Positions 26,746 through 34,886 of a stretch of 64,000 bases of DNA are shown one piece after another. This DNA comes from Spirobacillus cienkowskii (GTDB lineage Bacteria > Bdellovibrionota_B > Oligoflexia > Silvanigrellales > Silvanigrellaceae), in contig NZ_CP146516.1 of NCBI RefSeq assembly GCF_037081835.1, forward strand, positions 186,001 through 250,000. Reading direction: 5' to 3'. Under the pieces are notes generated by a model that saw nothing but the letters and a program-made list of their open reading frames with translations, did not search any database and was not told the DNA's origin. The position numbers were made by a program, and so were the translations under genes. Position 1 is the first letter of the stretch; the number at the start of each line of letters is the position of its first letter.

Positions 26746-27158
26746 TAATGCTCAACTCCACCTTGGCTTTTAATATACCTTTTCAGAACATTTATAGGAG
26801 CACTGCCTACACTTACTAAGCAATAAGATGTTGTCCAAAAAGATTCTTCCCAAAGTTTTTTTTTGATTTCAGGAAATTCCTTTTTAAGAAGTCTACTTGT
26901 AGCCGATTTCATCGCATTTATATATTTAGAAAGTTCACAGTTTGGTTTTGTTCTAAGCAAAAAATGAACATGATCAGTTTCCCCATTCATTTCCTTAATT
27001 TTTACATTGTGGCTTATCCCAATATATTCTGCAATTTCTCTAAGTCGCAATAACATTTTTTGATTTGTTAAAACTTTTTTTCTATATTTAATAACCAAAA
27101 TCAAATGATAGTTTAAACTAAATACAGAATGATTATTAGAATCTAACTCAATCGTCAT
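26745..27158 (-). CDS. tnpA: IS200-type Y1 transposase TnpA
   Basis: 137-residue HUH single-strand transposase. The metal-binding HVHFLL motif and the nucleophilic Tyr in KRYIKSQG are both present, and the length is normal. It catalyses single-strand excision and insertion of the element. The ribosome site GGGGAG lies 5-6 nt before the ATG and is partly paired in a small hairpin (27166-27182). Confidence 0.92.
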   Translation of the reverse strand: MTIELDSNNHSVFSLNYHLILVIKYRKKVLTNQKMLLRLREIAEYIGISHNVKIKEMNGETDHVHFLLRTKPNCELSKYINAMKSATSRLLKKEFPEIKKKLWEESFWTTSYCLVSVGSAPINVLKRYIKSQGGVEH

Positions 27159-27165
27159 GAATCTC

Positions 27166-27182
27166 CCCTATTAATTATAGGG
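27166..27182 (-). promoter_or_regulatory. Hairpin covering the tnpA ribosome-binding site
   Basis: CCCTAT (27166-27171) pairs with ATAGGG (27177-27182) around a 5-nt loop. On the tnpA mRNA the 3' arm contains most of the G's of the Shine-Dalgarno sequence. IS200 is known to hide its ribosome site in this way. Confidence 0.55.
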
Positions 27183-27509
27183 TACTACCGATTTATTTAA
27201 ATATCAAATTTTCTATATCAAAAATTAATAATTATAATTACGTCTGATTAATAGTACGGCTAAAGCCAACTTTCGACAAGCAAAAATTCCTATCGTCTTT
27301 TTGCATGCCTCGTCAGGCTTTCAATTCAACCTTGCACCGTTTGGTGCTGCGGTCTTTTAAGCTCACTTATATCCCCGGCTTTAGAAGTCGGGGCTTTACG
27401 TTCGTTTCTGGTAAAAAATTTAGCTTTATCTTTAACTATTTGCAAATATATGACATTTAATAATAGAATAATAGGAAAACTAAAACAATAACTAATACAT
27501 TTAATTATA

Positions 27510-28991
27510 TTAGTCGCAACTTTCTAAATTGTTTTTATTTATATATTTTACTAAATAATCTGTACTTACTCTTTCTAATTGTAATTCTGTTGTTAATTTT
27601 GTATCTAATTCATTAGGAATATCGCATGTTCCAATACAGTAAAATTTAATACATTTTCCTATAGTAACGCCATCAAATAATTTTGCTGGAATCTTAGATA
27701 AATTGCTATATTCTGTAATAATAACAGTGTTTAAGTTATTGTTGCTTTTAAAAAAACTATCTGAAATTTTATTTAAAAAAGTAGTGTCAATACCAAAATA
27801 ATCCAAATATTTAATTTTATGTAATAAATTATTAGATATGCTATTAAAATCATTACCTGACAAATACAATGTTTCAAGTATTGCAAAATTATCAAAAATA
27901 CCAACAGGTAAAGAAGTTAATTTATTTCTACTAATTATAAAATCACTTAACAATAACAAATCATCCAACAAATGGGGTTGTAATACACTTATTTTATTAT
28001 TATCTAAACTTAATTTAGTTAATGAATAAAAACCTGATAGTGGACTTATATCCTCGATTTTATTTTCATCTGCGTTTGGTGAATCAGTAATATCCATTGA
28101 TATTTTAAAAGTATATTTAATTTCTTGATCTGTTTTGTCACACAACCCAGCAGCTTGTGCTGTTTTGTATGCAGGCAGTTTTGTATCTGTTTGACACCAA
28201 TACCTATATGTATGATTTAATAGGACAGTGAATGTGCTTTCTAAAGCGCCATCTAAACTATTACGAACTTCAATCTCACAAGGAGTAGCGGTAGTCACTG
28301 TGTTTGGAAATTTTGAGCCTTTTACTTTATTGCCATCTGTGATTAACTCAAGTGTTTTGCATACTTCGTCATTTGATTTTTTATTTAAAAAATTATATGC
28401 TAAATAATCATCTTTTAATTTTAAGTTTTTATGATCAATATAAAAATCACTCAATTCTGCTAAATTTCCAGTTGCTCCACCTAACGTTTTTTCTCCATCA
28501 TTGTTTCGTGATATTTTTCCAACGCTAGTTCCATCTTTTTGTGGAATAAGATAAATAATTCTATTTTGAAAAATTGATAAATGATCATTTAATTTATGAA
28601 AATAATTTTGAAGATTACAAGAAATCATATTATCAACTTCAGGATTATCTATAATTTCTATTTTATCACCATATTCGTTTGATAAATTATAAAAAAATTT
28701 AATTTCATTTTCAATTTCATTTAGTGTGAATTTTTTGTTTTCTAAGAATTTGTTTCTATTTTCTAGTAATGAAATTATTTCAATAAATGAATTGTATTCT
28801 TCATTGGTTTTAAAATCACTTTCTTTCACATTAAATTTATTACATTCTAAATAATTAGAATTAAGTACAACATTGCTTTTAGCTAAAATTTGTTCAATAT
28901 TATTACTTGAATTATAATTATTATTGCATGAATTGCATAATAAAATACATGATAAATATAATAAAAAATTTTTAAAATTTATATGTGGCAT
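27510..28991 (-). CDS. Leucine-rich-repeat lipoprotein
   Basis: 493 residues with a lipoprotein-type signal (hydrophobic FLLYLSCILLCNSC, acylated Cys probably residue 22) followed by an Asn-rich linker. Residues about 300-440 contain five to six LRRs (LTKLSLDNNKISVL, LSDFIISRNKLTSLPVGIF, LETLYLSGNDFNSI) ending with a Cys-containing cap (CIKFYCIGTC). The middle part is not recognised. Surface-exposed LRR lipoproteins usually bind proteins or sugars; a role in adhesion is only a guess. The start is ATG 28991 with GGAG 9 nt upstream, right after a 15-bp hairpin. It lies next to an IS element in the accessory region. Confidence 0.8.
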   Translation of the reverse strand: MPHINFKNFLLYLSCILLCNSCNNNYNSSNNIEQILAKSNVVLNSNYLECNKFNVKESDFKTNEEYNSFIEIISLLENRNKFLENKKFTLNEIENEIKFFYNLSNEYGDKIEIIDNPEVDNMISCNLQNYFHKLNDHLSIFQNRIIYLIPQKDGTSVGKISRNNDGEKTLGGATGNLAELSDFYIDHKNLKLKDDYLAYNFLNKKSNDEVCKTLELITDGNKVKGSKFPNTVTTATPCEIEVRNSLDGALESTFTVLLNHTYRYWCQTDTKLPAYKTAQAAGLCDKTDQEIKYTFKISMDITDSPNADENKIEDISPLSGFYSLTKLSLDNNKISVLQPHLLDDLLLLSDFIISRNKLTSLPVGIFDNFAILETLYLSGNDFNSISNNLLHKIKYLDYFGIDTTFLNKISDSFFKSNNNLNTVIITEYSNLSKIPAKLFDGVTIGKCIKFYCIGTCDIPNELDTKLTTELQLERVSTDYLVKYINKNNLESCD

Positions 28992-29010
28992 AAATATTAT
29001 CTCCGATTAT

Positions 29011-29060
29011 TTTTAACTTTATTAAATATTTATTTTAATTAATAGTTAATAAAGTTAAAA
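29011..29060. repeat. Perfect 15-bp inverted repeat upstream of the LRR gene
   Basis: Arms 29011-29025 and 29046-29060 are perfect complements with a 20-nt loop. It could end transcription of the SDR gene or control the LRR gene, whose start is 20 bp away. Confidence 0.6.
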
Positions 29061-29220
29061 CGTCAAAAAATTTCGAAGCGTCAAAATCCAAACGAATTAA
29101 TTTAATTATATTCAATTATTCTAATTGATTTTTTAAATACGTTTTATACTCGATAAAAAATATACTAGATACTAAGTATCAAATATCTCATAATTTTTCA
29201 AAGTAAATGTATTATCATTG
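29061..29220. other. Spacer with short palindrome
   Basis: AT-rich DNA after the SDR gene. It holds the palindrome GATACTAAGTATC (near 29167-29180) and no ORF. Confidence 0.4.
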
Positions 29221-30645
29221 TTATTTTTTTGATAAAAATTTTATCATCCCATTAAAAATATAGCTGTGAAATGGAAATACTGTGTACCAATAAATACGAC
29301 CAAATAGACCTAACGGTCTAAACGTTGCTGTTTGAACTATTATATTATTTTTATTTATTTTAAATTCTAACCAGGCTTCTCCTGGCAATTTCATTTCTGC
29401 ATAAAGAAGCAATCTTCTATTTGCCTTATCTGCAACCAAAACGCGCCAAAAATCTAAAGCTTCCCCTGTTGATAATTCTGTTTGACTTTTTCTTCCTCTA
29501 CGCAGGCCCACACCGCCAAATATTTGATCAATAAAACCCCTTATTTTCCAGAGCATGTTACCAGAATACCATCCATTTTGACCTCCAATTGACCATATTT
29601 TTTCAAGCGAGACTCCCACATTTTCGCTCTTTTTTTTACGAATGTCTGTAAAGCATCCATCACTTGGTACTTCCAAATATTGAGAAATTCCATCACTAAA
29701 TAATTCACTGGTTAAAGCGTCTTTCCAGCTTGAAAGAACTTGGTTTTGTTCTATTTTATTGAACGCCAACTTAATAGATGTTTTATAGTCAATTAGATTT
29801 ATTTTTATTAATTTATTTAAATTTGCTTCTTTACAGATTGTTTCGTTTTTCATGCTTTCTACAAGATTTTTAGCAAGAGGGTATGATGTTGCTGTTACAA
29901 AATAAAGCCAATAAGAAGAAATTTTTGGTGTCATAATAGGAACAACAAATATTTTTCTATGCAATTTTCTAAATTTAGCAAAGATTAATAACATGTTTTT
30001 ATAGGAAAGTATATCTGGTCCTCCAATATCGTAACTTTTATCATATGTTTCTTTTTTTCCTATAACACCACAAAGGTAATCTAGAACATTTTTAATTGCT
30101 ATCGGCTGTGTTTTTGTGTTTAGCCACTCTGGTGTAATCATTATTGGTAATTTTTCAACCAAATCTCTCATGATTTCAAAAGAAGCACTACCTGATCCAA
30201 CAATAATTCCTGCTCGCAGGGTAGTTAAGGCATATGTTCCTTGAGAAAGAATATTTTCTACATTTTTTCTGGATGCTAAATGTTTAGATAAAGTGACTTC
30301 ATTAATAAGTCCGCTTAAATAAATGACTTGCTTGACCTTAGTATTTTGAATTTTTTCCTTAAAATTATTAGCAGATTTTTTTTCTAGTTCTTCGAAGTTT
30401 TTTGTATTTGTAGCCATTGAATGAATTAAATAAAATGCAATATCTATATCATTTGGAATTTTATTTAAAGATAATTTATCTAAAAAATCAACTTCAATAA
30501 CTTTAAGATTATTTGAATTGTATTTTTTTTCATTAAATCTTTTTTTATCTCTTACGCAACAGATTACAGAATATTTTTTATTTAATAAAACAGGAAGTAA
30601 TCTTTTAGCAATATAACCTGTTCCGCCTGTCAGTAATATTTTCAT
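29221..30645 (-). CDS. NAD(P)-binding SDR protein with DUF2867-type C-terminus
   Basis: About 474 residues. The N-terminal Rossmann fold has the GGTGYIA dinucleotide loop (atypical extended SDR, NmrA-like), with FYLIHSMA and YLSGLIN in the following strands. The C-terminal part, from about residue 310, matches the DUF2867 layout (RRGRKSQTELSTGEALDFWRVL split across two strands, LLLYAEMKLPGEAWLEF, FRPLGLFGRIYW). Such fusions are common in bacteria; the substrate is unknown. ATG 30645 is taken over a TTG five codons upstream because the Rossmann fold starts directly at MKILLTGG. Confidence 0.85.
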   Translation of the reverse strand: MKILLTGGTGYIAKRLLPVLLNKKYSVICCVRDKKRFNEKKYNSNNLKVIEVDFLDKLSLNKIPNDIDIAFYLIHSMATNTKNFEELEKKSANNFKEKIQNTKVKQVIYLSGLINEVTLSKHLASRKNVENILSQGTYALTTLRAGIIVGSGSASFEIMRDLVEKLPIMITPEWLNTKTQPIAIKNVLDYLCGVIGKKETYDKSYDIGGPDILSYKNMLLIFAKFRKLHRKIFVVPIMTPKISSYWLYFVTATSYPLAKNLVESMKNETICKEANLNKLIKINLIDYKTSIKLAFNKIEQNQVLSSWKDALTSELFSDGISQYLEVPSDGCFTDIRKKKSENVGVSLEKIWSIGGQNGWYSGNMLWKIRGFIDQIFGGVGLRRGRKSQTELSTGEALDFWRVLVADKANRRLLLYAEMKLPGEAWLEFKINKNNIIVQTATFRPLGLFGRIYWYTVFPFHSYIFNGMIKFLSKK

Positions 30646-30675
30646 TATTAATTCTTTCAAGTGATGATTTTGTTA

Positions 30676-30840
30676 TGCTAGTTAAAAGCTGAGAAAATTA
30701 TTATGAGGCTTAAAAAATAGCTATAATTTGTTAAATAATTTTTGCGAAAACAAAAATAACAAAGGCGCTACCAATGGACTAGCAAATCCAATTCATCATT
30801 TTTATATCTTACTATCATCAATTTTTTTTCTCAACTCAAT
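30676..30840 (+). mobile_element. Decayed left end of an IS982-type element
   Basis: About 160 bp resemble the first 160 bp of the intact IS at 31417, including the terminus (TGCTAGTTAAAAGCTGAG versus TGCCAGTTAATAGTTGAG), the leader and the first codons of the transposase. The second Trp codon has become TAG. It is an older, broken copy in the same orientation. Confidence 0.75.
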
Positions 30841-31008
30841 CACAAAGTGTTAAACTCTTTAAGTCTTTTTGTTATGGGCAATATTTTATCCATCAGGTTT
30901 GAGTCTTCTCCAAAAAGACGTGTTAATGTTCAAGTCAAGCTTTTAAAAAATTCTCAACAGATTTTAGCTTTAAAATTGGCGATCCAGTGCGCCTTTCTGA
31001 TAGTCTAA
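30823..31008 (+). pseudogene. Coding-like fragment, possibly transposase remnant
   Basis: A run of about 60 sense codons ends with TAA at 31006-31008 and translates to a Lys/Arg- and Leu-rich tail (KVLNSLSLFVMGNILSIRF, SSPKRRVNVQVKLLKNSQQ, then a hydrophobic end). It has no start codon with a ribosome site and is fused to the decayed IS left end. It could be the C-terminus of an unrelated transposase; I cannot name the family. Confidence 0.35.
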
Positions 31009-31408
31009 GAATTGAATTGTAGTATTAAAAGAGATAAATTTTTTATTATAATTTAGTATTTTGTATAAGGTTTAATTTTTTTTCAATACGCTTTATTTTT
31101 ATAATAACAAATATAATAGAAAAAACAATATAAAAAGCTAAAAATCCATGAGAAAATTCTACAAATAATTTGTGTTCACTTAAATACATTTTTAAAATAA
31201 CAAAAAATATATTTAAAATTAAAAAAATATTCTGAGTAATAGTAAGATAATAGCAAAAATATAGGTTTAATACTCTCCAGTTCTTTTTTGATTTAAAAGC
31301 AGTTTTTGATCTATAACCAAATACTTTATTGGGTTCACTATCTTTAGACAGTTGCGCAATTCCTATTATTATAAAGTAACTAAAAATATGTAATATATTA
31401 TCTATGTA

Positions 31409-31416
31409 TATTTCTA
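31409..31416. repeat. 8-bp target-site duplication, left copy
   Basis: TATTTCTA directly abuts the left terminus of the IS; an identical copy is at 32437-32444. Confidence 0.9.
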
Positions 31417-32436
31417 TGCCAGTTAATAGTTGAGAAAGTTATTGTGAGGCTTGAAGAAATAGCTCCAATTTGTTAAATAATTTTTGCACAAACAAAATTA
31501 ACAAAGGAGCTACCAATGGACTGGCAGAGCCAACTCATCACTGTATACCTTACTACCTGCGATTTCTTTTCTCAACTCTCTCCAACCTCTTTTTTAAAAA
31601 TTAGTCCAAACTCAAATCCCTCGTTCACAGACCAAGAAGTCACCACTATTTACATCTTTGGAGTTTTAATGAAACAAAAAAATATAAAAGCTATTTTTAA
31701 CTTCACTAAAAATTTTATTCCAAACTGGTTTCCTCACTTGCCTTCTTATGAAGGATTTTTGTCAAGACTTAATAGCTTAAGTAAACTCTTTCCTGAACTT
31801 GCAAACTTTATTTTAAAAAATAATAAATTTAAAATCCCTAAAACAAAATCCAAACCTTTTATTCTTATTGACTCTTTACCTATTATACTCACAACTGGTT
31901 TTCGGGCGCACAAGTGCAATACTGCAAACGATATTTCTGCTATTGGCTATTGCTCTTCAAAAGATAAATTTTACTATGGGTTAAAACTTCATCTCGCTGC
32001 TTTGTTTCAAAATAAAAAACTTGCCGCACCTATTGATTTTAAAATCACACCCGCCGCAACTCACGACTTAACTGCTGTTAAGAATGATCTTTTAAACTTC
32101 AAACATTCGCAAATCTTTGCCGATCGTGCTTACTGTGACAAATCAACTAAAAAAAACTTGAATCAAATAAACTCTAAATTACACACACCAATTAAACTCT
32201 CTCGGAATAAAAAAACTCTTTCTAGTGATGAGAAAGTTTATTCTAAATCTGTTAGCTCTATTCGGCAGTCCATTGAAATCCTTTTTAACTGGTTAATTGA
32301 ATCCAGCGGTATTCAAATCGCATCAAAAGTTCGATCGACTAAAGGCCTTATCGTCCATGTTTTCGGACGATTTTCTGCCTGCCTGTTTAACTACTTATTC
32401 AAATTCTAATTGATTTTTCTCAACTATTAATTGGCA
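31417..32436 (+). mobile_element. IS982-family insertion sequence, intact
   Basis: A 1,020-bp element. Terminal inverted repeats begin TGCCAGTTAATAGTTGAG (left) and TGCCAATTAATAGTTGAG (right, inverted), with one mismatch. It is flanked by a perfect 8-bp duplication and contains one full transposase gene. It is recent, given the intact ends, ORF and duplication. Confidence 0.92.
31516..32409 (+). CDS. IS982-family DDE transposase
   Basis: 297 residues, full length. DDE-type core: ILIDSLPI (first Asp), YYGLKLHLAAL with the YxGxKxH pattern typical of IS982, IFADRAYCD (second Asp) and the downstream QSIEILFNWL region that carries the Glu. ATG 31516 is preceded by AAAGGAG. It is the only gene of the element. 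Confidence 0.9.
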   Translation: MDWQSQLITVYLTTCDFFSQLSPTSFLKISPNSNPSFTDQEVTTIYIFGVLMKQKNIKAIFNFTKNFIPNWFPHLPSYEGFLSRLNSLSKLFPELANFILKNNKFKIPKTKSKPFILIDSLPIILTTGFRAHKCNTANDISAIGYCSSKDKFYYGLKLHLAALFQNKKLAAPIDFKITPAATHDLTAVKNDLLNFKHSQIFADRAYCDKSTKKNLNQINSKLHTPIKLSRNKKTLSSDEKVYSKSVSSIRQSIEILFNWLIESSGIQIASKVRSTKGLIVHVFGRFSACLFNYLFKF

Positions 32437-32444
32437 TATTTCTA
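32437..32444. repeat. 8-bp target-site duplication, right copy
   Basis: TATTTCTA follows the right terminus of the IS and matches 31409-31416 exactly. Confidence 0.9.
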
Positions 32445-32648
32445 TTTTTTATTCTCCTTAAATATAAATAAATTTTGGAGTAATGAGATTTAATCTTGTA
32501 TATTTTGCTTTTTAATACGTCAATATAAAAACCAGAAAATTTTTAATAATTGAAAGCTAATACTTTTGGTCATCTACTTCAACGAATAATTTTTTTGGTT
32601 AGTTTATTGTAAAATTTTTTAAAGTTACTTTGATTATGGAGTGTTATA

Positions 32649-32750
32649 ATGATTGACAATATTTTTTTTAATATTTATTTAAAAGAAGAAGAATTTTTTT
32701 GTCTTAATATTGTTGATATATATATTTTCTTAATTGATAAATGGATATAA
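32649..32750 (+). CDS. Possible 33-residue leader peptide
   Basis: A short ORF (MIDNIFFNIYLKEEEFF start) with GGAG 7 nt before its ATG, ending 37 bp before the dioxygenase-like gene. It is hydrophobic with an acidic middle. It may be a leader or chance; codon composition cannot decide. Confidence 0.3.
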   Translation: MIDNIFFNIYLKEEEFFCLNIVDIYIFLIDKWI

Positions 32751-32787
32751 ATTTTGTATAATTCTAAAAAATGGAGAATTTTCTTAT

Positions 32788-33381
32788 ATGAACAATAAGA
32801 TTTTGTCAATAATTAATTGTATAAATATCCAAAAAAATATTTGCATTAAAGATATAAAAAAAATATTTGATTCAGATGAATATAGATTAAATTTGGATGA
32901 TGTAATGCCATACTTAACAGATCCTTGCGAAAATCCTTATAATAGAAAGGTTATTTATAATTCTGATTTGTATGAGCTCATTTTAATGACTTGGAAAAAA
33001 GAAAAATACTGCTTACCTCATGATCATGGAATTTCAGAAGGATTAGCTTTTGTATTAAATGGGAATGTTAAAAACGTAAGTCTAAATTTAATAGACAAAA
33101 CATTAAATATTCTAGAATTTAAAAAAGGAGATAGTTTAATAATTCATAAAAACTTAATTCATGCTATGAAATCAATAGGAACAGAAACACTAGTCACAAT
33201 GCATTTCTATACACCAAGTATTTCTAATATGAGAGTGTTTGATGTAAAGAATAAAAAACAATGTATTGTCAATGATAGTTGTGGGGCATGGTGGCCAAAA
33301 GATGAGAATCAAATTATAAAATTTGAAAATTTTGATAAAAGAATGTTGATCTTTTCAGATCTATTTATTGATGAGAATTAA
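32788..33381 (+). CDS. Cysteine dioxygenase-like cupin protein
   Basis: 197 residues of the type I cysteine-dioxygenase family, which oxidises the cysteine thiol to the sulfinate with O2 on a non-haem iron held by three His. Seen: LILMTWKKEKYCLPHDHGISEG, with the two N-terminal metal His in the cupin HxH motif, then KGDSLIIHKNLIHAM with the third His, and TMHFYTPSISNMRVFD, which matches the family's HxYSPP-like region. ATG 32788 is chosen (GGAG 11 nt away); the frame is open to TTG 32734. An ATP-grasp gene follows after 60 bp in the same direction, suggesting a shared pathway. Confidence 0.75.
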   Translation: MNNKILSIINCINIQKNICIKDIKKIFDSDEYRLNLDDVMPYLTDPCENPYNRKVIYNSDLYELILMTWKKEKYCLPHDHGISEGLAFVLNGNVKNVSLNLIDKTLNILEFKKGDSLIIHKNLIHAMKSIGTETLVTMHFYTPSISNMRVFDVKNKKQCIVNDSCGAWWPKDENQIIKFENFDKRMLIFSDLFIDEN

Positions 33382-33441
33382 TATAAATAATTTTCATATT
33401 TTAAAAATTAGAAATTAATATTAAAATAAATGGAGTCGTTA

Positions 33442-34698
33442 ATGTCTGTAAGATATTTAGTACTTTTGGGTGCAGATCAATTTTTGCGTGAAAGAATGAT
33501 TGTTGCAGCCTTACGAAACTTTAATTGTAAGGTTATTGCAATAGTAAAAAACAATGTTTATTTAAAAAATCGATTTTTAGATGACTTATTGCAAGCAGAT
33601 CCTACAAATAGTGCAGAATGTATCCAGGCTTTACAAAGTTTTTTGCTTTTAAAACCTGGATCGATCATAGGTATTGTTCCATGTAATGATTGGACTCTAC
33701 TAGCGGCTACGAATATTTCAAATTTTTTTAAATTACCTAGTTTAAGTTTAGATACAGTTATAAAGTCTCGCGATAAATTTAAAATGAAAAATGCATTTTT
33801 ACAAAGTGATTTACCAATTCCTAGAATTTTTGAATTTAAAAATTTTGATGAGCTAAATTTTTTAGCAAAAAAACTAAATTATCCAGTTGTAATTAAACCC
33901 AAAGATTTTGGTGGAAGTGGCGGGGTTATAAAAGTAAATTCTGAAGAAGAATTATTTTCTGCATTTAAACATTGTTCTGAAATTTTAAATCAATATTTTG
34001 AAATTTTTAATATTTCAAAAGAAGAATATGTGGTAGAAGAATATATTTCTGCAAAAGATGAAATTTCTGTAGAAATATTTGTTCAAAACAATGAAAAGCA
34101 CGTTATCGCTGTGACTGATAAATACTTAGGCGAAGAACCTTGGTTTGCTGAAATTGGCCATGTTGTGCCTTCAATTTATACTAATAGTAATTTGGTAAAT
34201 GATATTGCGATTAAAGCGGTTGATGCTTTAGGAATTGATAAAGGTATGTGTCATGTAGAAATGAGAATAACACCAAATAATAATGTTTATCTCATGGAGG
34301 TAGGCGCTCGACCAGGTGGTGATGGAATTATGGATCTGGTTGAGCGAGTTTATAATATTAATCCATATTATTTGCATATCGCTGCTTGGCTTGGAGAAAA
34401 AGTTAACTTCGACAATATAAAATTAACAGAGCCACAGGGAAGCGCTGCTATTGCTTTTTTAAAAGCTCCAGTGGGTAAAATTTTAAAAATAAATCCTTTA
34501 AATAATTATCCTAAAGAAATGCTATCATTGTATGTCAATGCTAAAATTGGTGATATTTCTGAAAATGCAACATGCTGGCGCTCTCGTGAAGGTATTGCTG
34601 AATTTTATTGGAATAAAAAATTTGATCGCAAAATAACTGATCATCTAGAACTTGCAAATAAAATTTCAAATGAAATTTTTGAAGTGGAAAAATTATAA
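33442..34698 (+). CDS. ATP-grasp carboxylate-amine/thiol ligase
   Basis: About 418 residues. An N-terminal pre-ATP-grasp Rossmann-like domain (YLVLLGADQFLRERMI) is followed by the ATP-grasp core: PVVIKPKDFGGSGGV (Lys and glycine-rich loop), VVEEYISAKDEISVE, and the magnesium-binding HVEMRITPNNNVYLMEVGARPGGD. A C-terminal domain of about 100 residues follows, as in carnosine-synthase/BacD/L-amino-acid-ligase-type enzymes, which form amide bonds between amino acids via acyl phosphate. ATG 33442 has GGAG 6 nt upstream. Pairing with a cysteine-dioxygenase-like gene suggests a substrate carrying an oxidised cysteine (inference). Confidence 0.85.
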   Translation: MSVRYLVLLGADQFLRERMIVAALRNFNCKVIAIVKNNVYLKNRFLDDLLQADPTNSAECIQALQSFLLLKPGSIIGIVPCNDWTLLAATNISNFFKLPSLSLDTVIKSRDKFKMKNAFLQSDLPIPRIFEFKNFDELNFLAKKLNYPVVIKPKDFGGSGGVIKVNSEEELFSAFKHCSEILNQYFEIFNISKEEYVVEEYISAKDEISVEIFVQNNEKHVIAVTDKYLGEEPWFAEIGHVVPSIYTNSNLVNDIAIKAVDALGIDKGMCHVEMRITPNNNVYLMEVGARPGGDGIMDLVERVYNINPYYLHIAAWLGEKVNFDNIKLTEPQGSAAIAFLKAPVGKILKINPLNNYPKEMLSLYVNAKIGDISENATCWRSREGIAEFYWNKKFDRKITDHLELANKISNEIFEVEKL

Positions 34699-34711
34699 TG
34701 CCAATAATTAA

Positions 34712-34753
34712 ATACCAATTAATATTTGATGGTTCGTAACTATTAATTGGTAT
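34712..34753. repeat. 13-bp inverted repeat resembling IS982 ends
   Basis: Arms ATACCAATTAATA (34712-34724) and TATTAATTGGTAT (34741-34753), 16-nt loop. The right arm with its flank (AACTATTAATTGGTATATTT) matches the right end and flank of the IS982-type element at 19 of 20 positions. It may be a minimal derivative of that IS or a terminator for the ATP-grasp gene. Confidence 0.6.
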
Positions 34754-34812
34754 ATTTATTTTATCTTGTAATTTAAGAAAAAATATAGAAAATAAATTTT
34801 TTAGATGATCAT

Positions 34813-34858
34813 TCAATTAGCCACAATATTATTTTTAAAGAATATTGTGGCTAATTGA
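34813..34858. terminator. Perfect 18-bp hairpin between convergent genes
   Basis: Arms 34813-34830 and 34841-34858, 10-nt loop, between the ends of the ATP-grasp and aconitase genes. It is a strong stem without an immediate T tract, so probably a bidirectional terminator or mRNA-end stabiliser. Confidence 0.55.
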
Positions 34859-34886
34859 TGAAAAAAATCAATATTAAAATTTTTTT

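Larger units (their letters stand above)
25503..27402 (-). mobile_element. IS200/IS605-family insertion sequence (tnpA + tnpB)
   Basis: A complete two-gene element read leftward, with tnpA first and tnpB second. The left end has a hairpin (27373-27393, arms CCCCGGCTT/AAGTCGGGG with one G-U) typical of the family's subterminal structures. The right end contains the GGATGTCA-type terminus just after the HAD reading frame. There are no inverted terminal repeats or target duplication, as expected. Exact ends are uncertain by a few bases. The 240 bp upstream of tnpA hold several small hairpins (AGGC/GCCT, GCACC/GGTGC, GGCTTTAGCC). Confidence 0.85.
31046..32455 (-). pseudogene. SdpI-like membrane protein gene split by IS982-type element
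   Basis: The minus-strand frame from 31416 to the TAA at 31046 gives about 123 residues with two to three hydrophobic segments. It carries the SdpI-family signature PNKVFGYRSKTAFKS followed by NWRVLN (family: N-x-x-Y/F-G-Y-R-T ... W). SdpI family members are integral membrane proteins, some giving immunity to toxic peptides. The ribosome site AAGGAG lies beyond the IS at about 32450-32460. Removing the IS and one 8-bp repeat restores AAGGAG-8 nt-ATA-GAA, so the start codon would be AUA (perhaps a mutated AUG). The IS thus cuts the gene within its first codons. Confidence 0.65.

Noticed and set aside
27240-27400. Attenuator or riboswitch near the LRR gene
   Set aside because: The hairpins belong to the IS left end and are upstream of tnpA, not in a leader of the LRR gene.
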